From positions 1 to 6,964 of the forward strand of contig JAWVEV010000064.1 of NCBI GenBank assembly GCA_033856535.1: DNA of 6,964 bases. The letters run 5' to 3'. Under the pieces are notes generated by a model. The model saw only the letters and a list, made by a program, of their open reading frames with translations, made no database searches and had not been told where the DNA came from. Positions 5,501 through 6,964 of this stretch are shown here, piece by piece. The stretch comes from JAWVEV01 sp033856535 (GTDB taxonomy: Bacteria; Actinomycetota; Thermoleophilia; Miltoncostaeales; Miltoncostaeaceae). The first letter of the stretch is position 1. Each line of letters starts with the position of its first letter. Made by a program: the position numbers and the translations under genes.

Positions 5501-5641
5501 GTGCTGGTGCTCCTGATCGTCGTCATCGGCGTCCTCGCCCTCCTCGCGGGCTTCGCGTGGGCCACGGGCGGGCGGTCGAGCCGCGAGGCGGAGGGCGCCG
5601 ATTCCTGGAGCAAGGACCCCTTCGGGGGCTCCGGCCGGTAG
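5501..5641 (+). CDS. Small single-helix membrane protein, 46 aa, unrecognised
   Basis: Starting at GTG 5501 the product has one strongly hydrophobic helix at residues 1-19 (Leu/Val/Ile-rich), then G-R-S-S-R-E-A-E, and a hydrophilic tail ending in a Gly/Ser/Pro-rich stretch with S-W-S-K-D-P-F. It looks like a type I/III anchor with a short soluble tail; charge distribution suggests the tail is cytoplasmic. The frame stays open upstream to TTG codons at 5465 and 5447 (58 or 64 aa), but the extra codons include ACA, AGA, CGT and TTT in a row, unlike the GC-ending codons after 5501. They would also lie on a promoter. No Shine-Dalgarno precedes any candidate start, so leaderless initiation at 5501 is favoured. 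I recognise no family. Codon bias and the following hairpin support a real gene. Confidence 0.55.
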   Translation: MLVLLIVVIGVLALLAGFAWATGGRSSREAEGADSWSKDPFGGSGR

Positions 5642-5669
5642 CCGGCCGGACGGGGGCGAGCCCCCGTCC
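5631..5669. terminator. Two-way terminator hairpins between convergent genes
   Basis: A 9-bp perfect stem, GGACGGGGG (5648-5656) with CCCCCGTCC (5661-5669), closes a CGAG tetraloop. Just before it, CCGGCCGG occurs twice (5631-5638 and 5642-5649) around the stop codon of the small membrane-protein gene, forming a second possible stem that shares two bases with the first. The site is 7 nt beyond a plus-strand stop and 21 nt beyond the minus-strand DJ-1 stop, so it can serve both convergent transcripts. No T-run is present on either side. Confidence 0.65.
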
Positions 5670-5689
5670 CGACACGGGTCCGAGGTGGA

Positions 5690-6352
5690 TCAGGCGCTGG
5701 CTTCCTCGCGGTCGTCGCGGTAGACGTCGTACGCCGCCGTGTACTCCATGACGCGCGCGACCTCGCTGATGAACGTCTCGTCGTATCCGGCGCGGCGCAG
5801 GAGGTGGAAGCCCATCTCCATCCCCGAGGTGATGCCGCCGGCGGTGATGATCCGGCCGGAGTCGACCACCCGCGCGCGGCTGATCTTGCAGGCCGGCGCG
5901 ATGTCGGCCAGCCGCTCGATCGGCGTCTTGCCGCTCGGGCCCGCCTCGACCCGGTCCGGCTCCTTGCGGTTGGTGGCGGCGACGCCGTCCAGCAGGCCCA
6001 TGTGGCCGTAGATCCACGAGCCGGTGCACACGCTGGTGAGCAGCGTGGTCTCGGGGAGCGAGCGGATGAACTCGTGCAGGCGGCCGTTCTTGATCTCCTG
6101 CCGCAGGCCGAAGCCGCCCGGGATGAGGAACGCGTCCATCGCCGGCCGGTCGTTGAAGCAGTAGTTCGGCGCCACCGTGAACCCGGCCTGGGCCTGCACC
6201 GGCCGCATGGCGTCGGCGATGGTGAAGGCCTCGAGCTCGGGGTCGAAGCGGCGCGCCACCGAGAAGACCCCGTGGGGTGCGGCGAAGTCGACGATCTCGG
6301 CGTCCTTGCAGACGTAGATCCCGAGCCGGAAGCCGGGGATGCGCTCAGCCAT
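5690..6352 (-). CDS. DJ-1/PfpI family protein, isonitrile hydratase-like, 220 aa
   Basis: This is a cytosolic one-domain protein of the class I glutamine amidotransferase-like DJ-1/PfpI superfamily. The nucleophile elbow is S107-V-C-T-G-S-W with Cys109 and Thr110. V21-D-F-A-A-P (21-26) near the N-terminus is the conserved Asp region that precedes the Gly/Ala-Pro turn. F75-L-I-P-G-G-F-G (75-82) and D164-S-G-R-I-I-T-A-G-G-I-T-S-G-M-E (164-179) complete the family pattern. In the Pseudomonas isonitrile hydratase the Cys-Thr pair and an N-terminal Asp carry the hydration of isonitriles to N-substituted formamides. The same residues appear available here, but relatives also include transcription-regulator domains and chaperone-like proteins, so the substrate is uncertain. 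The ATG lies 2 nt after the TetR stop with GGAGG about 10 nt upstream, so it is co-transcribed and probably controlled by that repressor. Confidence 0.88.
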   Translation of the reverse strand: MAERIPGFRLGIYVCKDAEIVDFAAPHGVFSVARRFDPELEAFTIADAMRPVQAQAGFTVAPNYCFNDRPAMDAFLIPGGFGLRQEIKNGRLHEFIRSLPETTLLTSVCTGSWIYGHMGLLDGVAATNRKEPDRVEAGPSGKTPIERLADIAPACKISRARVVDSGRIITAGGITSGMEMGFHLLRRAGYDETFISEVARVMEYTAAYDVYRDDREEASA

Positions 6353-6354
6353 TG

Positions 6355-6942
6355 TCAGGTCTCCTCCGTGGAGTGGTGGATCAGGGCGGCGGCGGCCCGC
6401 CGGGCACGGGCCGCGGCGGCGGGGGACTTCTCGATCTGGGCGGTCACGATCGCGCCCTCCACCAGCAGCAGGAGGGCGTCGGCGCGGGCCTCGGCGACGG
6501 CGGGATCGCCGCCGGCGACCAGGACGCGCAGGTAGTCGCGCAGCAGGCGCTTGTGCTCGCGCACGGCGTCGAGCGCGGGGTGGTCGGGGTTGGTGATCTC
6601 GGCGGCCGCGTTGATGAAGGCGCACCCGCGGAAGTCGTCGCTGGCGAACCAGTCGCCCAGCGCCTCGAAGACGGCCAGCGCCGGCGGGACGCCGGCGGCG
6701 GCGCGCTCGGCGACGGCGCCCTCGAGCCAGGCGCGCCAGGTGCGGTCGCGCCGGCGCAGGAAGGCCTCCACCAGCAGGTCCTTCGAGGGGAAGTGCCGGT
6801 ACACGGTGGCCTTCGCCAATCCGGTCGCGGCCACGATCGCATCGACCCCGGCGCCCCGCAGCCCCTCCCGGTAGAGGAGGGGCGAGGCGGACTCGAGGAT
6901 CCACTCGCGGGTCGCCGAGGTCTTGGGCACGGCGCGGATCAT
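6355..6942 (-). CDS. TetR/AcrR family transcriptional repressor, 195 aa
   Basis: An N-terminal DNA-binding domain is clear. Helix 1 covers about residues 9-26 (T11-R-E-W-I-L-E-S-A-S-P-L-L-Y-R-E-G). The helix-turn-helix follows with V33-D-A-I-V-A-A-T-G-L-A-K-A-T-V-Y-R-H-F (33-51) and P52-S-K-D-L-L-V-E-A. The C-terminal ligand and dimer domain (about 65-190) is helical and carries F104-R-G-C-A-F-I-N-A-A-A-E (104-115), a segment shared by one large TetR subgroup, with Cys107 as a possible ligand-sensing residue. It likely represses itself and the downstream DJ-1 gene, being released by a small molecule related to the DJ-1 substrate. The ATG is 1 nt from a 20-bp inverted repeat and has no Shine-Dalgarno. 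A GTG at 6930 is the only nearby alternative start and has none either. Confidence 0.92.
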   Translation of the reverse strand: MIRAVPKTSATREWILESASPLLYREGLRGAGVDAIVAATGLAKATVYRHFPSKDLLVEAFLRRRDRTWRAWLEGAVAERAAAGVPPALAVFEALGDWFASDDFRGCAFINAAAEITNPDHPALDAVREHKRLLRDYLRVLVAGGDPAVAEARADALLLLVEGAIVTAQIEKSPAAAARARRAAAALIHHSTEET

Positions 6943-6943
6943 A

Positions 6944-6963
6944 GAGACAGACAGGTCTGTCTC
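6944..6963. promoter_or_regulatory. Inverted repeat operator, probable TetR binding site
   Basis: GAGACAGAC (6944-6952) and GTCTGTCTC (6955-6963) are perfect reverse complements with a 2-bp AG spacer. Size and symmetry are those of TetR-family operators, and the GACNNGTC core is of a kind often found for this family. It lies one base upstream of the repressor's own ATG, so a bound dimer would cover the transcription start. The window ends one base later, so any divergent gene sharing this operator cannot be seen. Confidence 0.75.
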
Positions 6964-6964
6964 G

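Noticed and set aside
5690..6904. A possible 404-aa fusion protein ahead of the DJ-1 domain
   Set aside because: The extra N-terminal part is an off-frame reading of the TetR gene. The in-frame TetR protein has a clear helix-turn-helix, and the DJ-1 ATG has its own GGAGG.

Overview
The window is very GC-rich, with G or C at nearly every third codon position, GTG as well as ATG starts, and at least one leaderless-type gene start. Together with a DUF6458-type small membrane protein and a bacterial PEP carboxylase, this points to a high-GC actinobacterium. A Thermoleophilia/Solirubrobacterales-like lineage is my best guess, made by impression and not by phylogeny. It reads as ordinary chromosome: I see no transposase, integrase, phage gene, CRISPR array, tRNA or rRNA. 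No stretch above about 130 bases lacks a gene.

Left block (69-4364), all on the minus strand. Transcription runs from right to left through ppc (phosphoenolpyruvate carboxylase, 952 aa), a carboxymuconolactone decarboxylase-like protein starting 2 nt after the ppc stop, an uncharacterised helical protein of 160 aa, a DUF6458-like two-helix membrane protein of 80 aa, and a previously easy-to-miss 48-aa hydrophobic protein with a perfect Shine-Dalgarno. PEP carboxylase refills oxaloacetate. Its immediate neighbour is a cysteine-free gamma-CMD fold protein, probably translationally coupled to it. The two small membrane proteins probably form their own short unit.

Middle block (4365-5641), plus strand. 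A divergent 89-bp spacer separates ppc from a secreted lipoprotein alpha/beta hydrolase. The spacer holds a candidate promoter for each direction and a perfect 10-bp palindrome between them. The hydrolase has no Shine-Dalgarno and looks leaderless. It is followed by a hairpin and then by a small single-helix membrane protein. An exact TTGACA box, 17-nt spacer, CAGCGT and 7-nt gap lead directly to its probable GTG start, the same geometry as the hydrolase.

Right block (5690-6964), minus strand. A TetR-family repressor and a DJ-1/PfpI (isonitrile hydratase-like) protein are joined by a 2-nt gap. A 9+9-bp inverted repeat sits just before the repressor's ATG at the window edge and is the obvious autoregulatory operator. 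This block converges on the middle block, with a strong GC hairpin between them serving as a probable two-way terminator.

I found no clearly new multi-gene system. The most worthwhile leads are the two small membrane-protein loci, the leaderless promoter architecture, the ppc-CMD coupling, and the TetR/DJ-1 unit with its visible operator.
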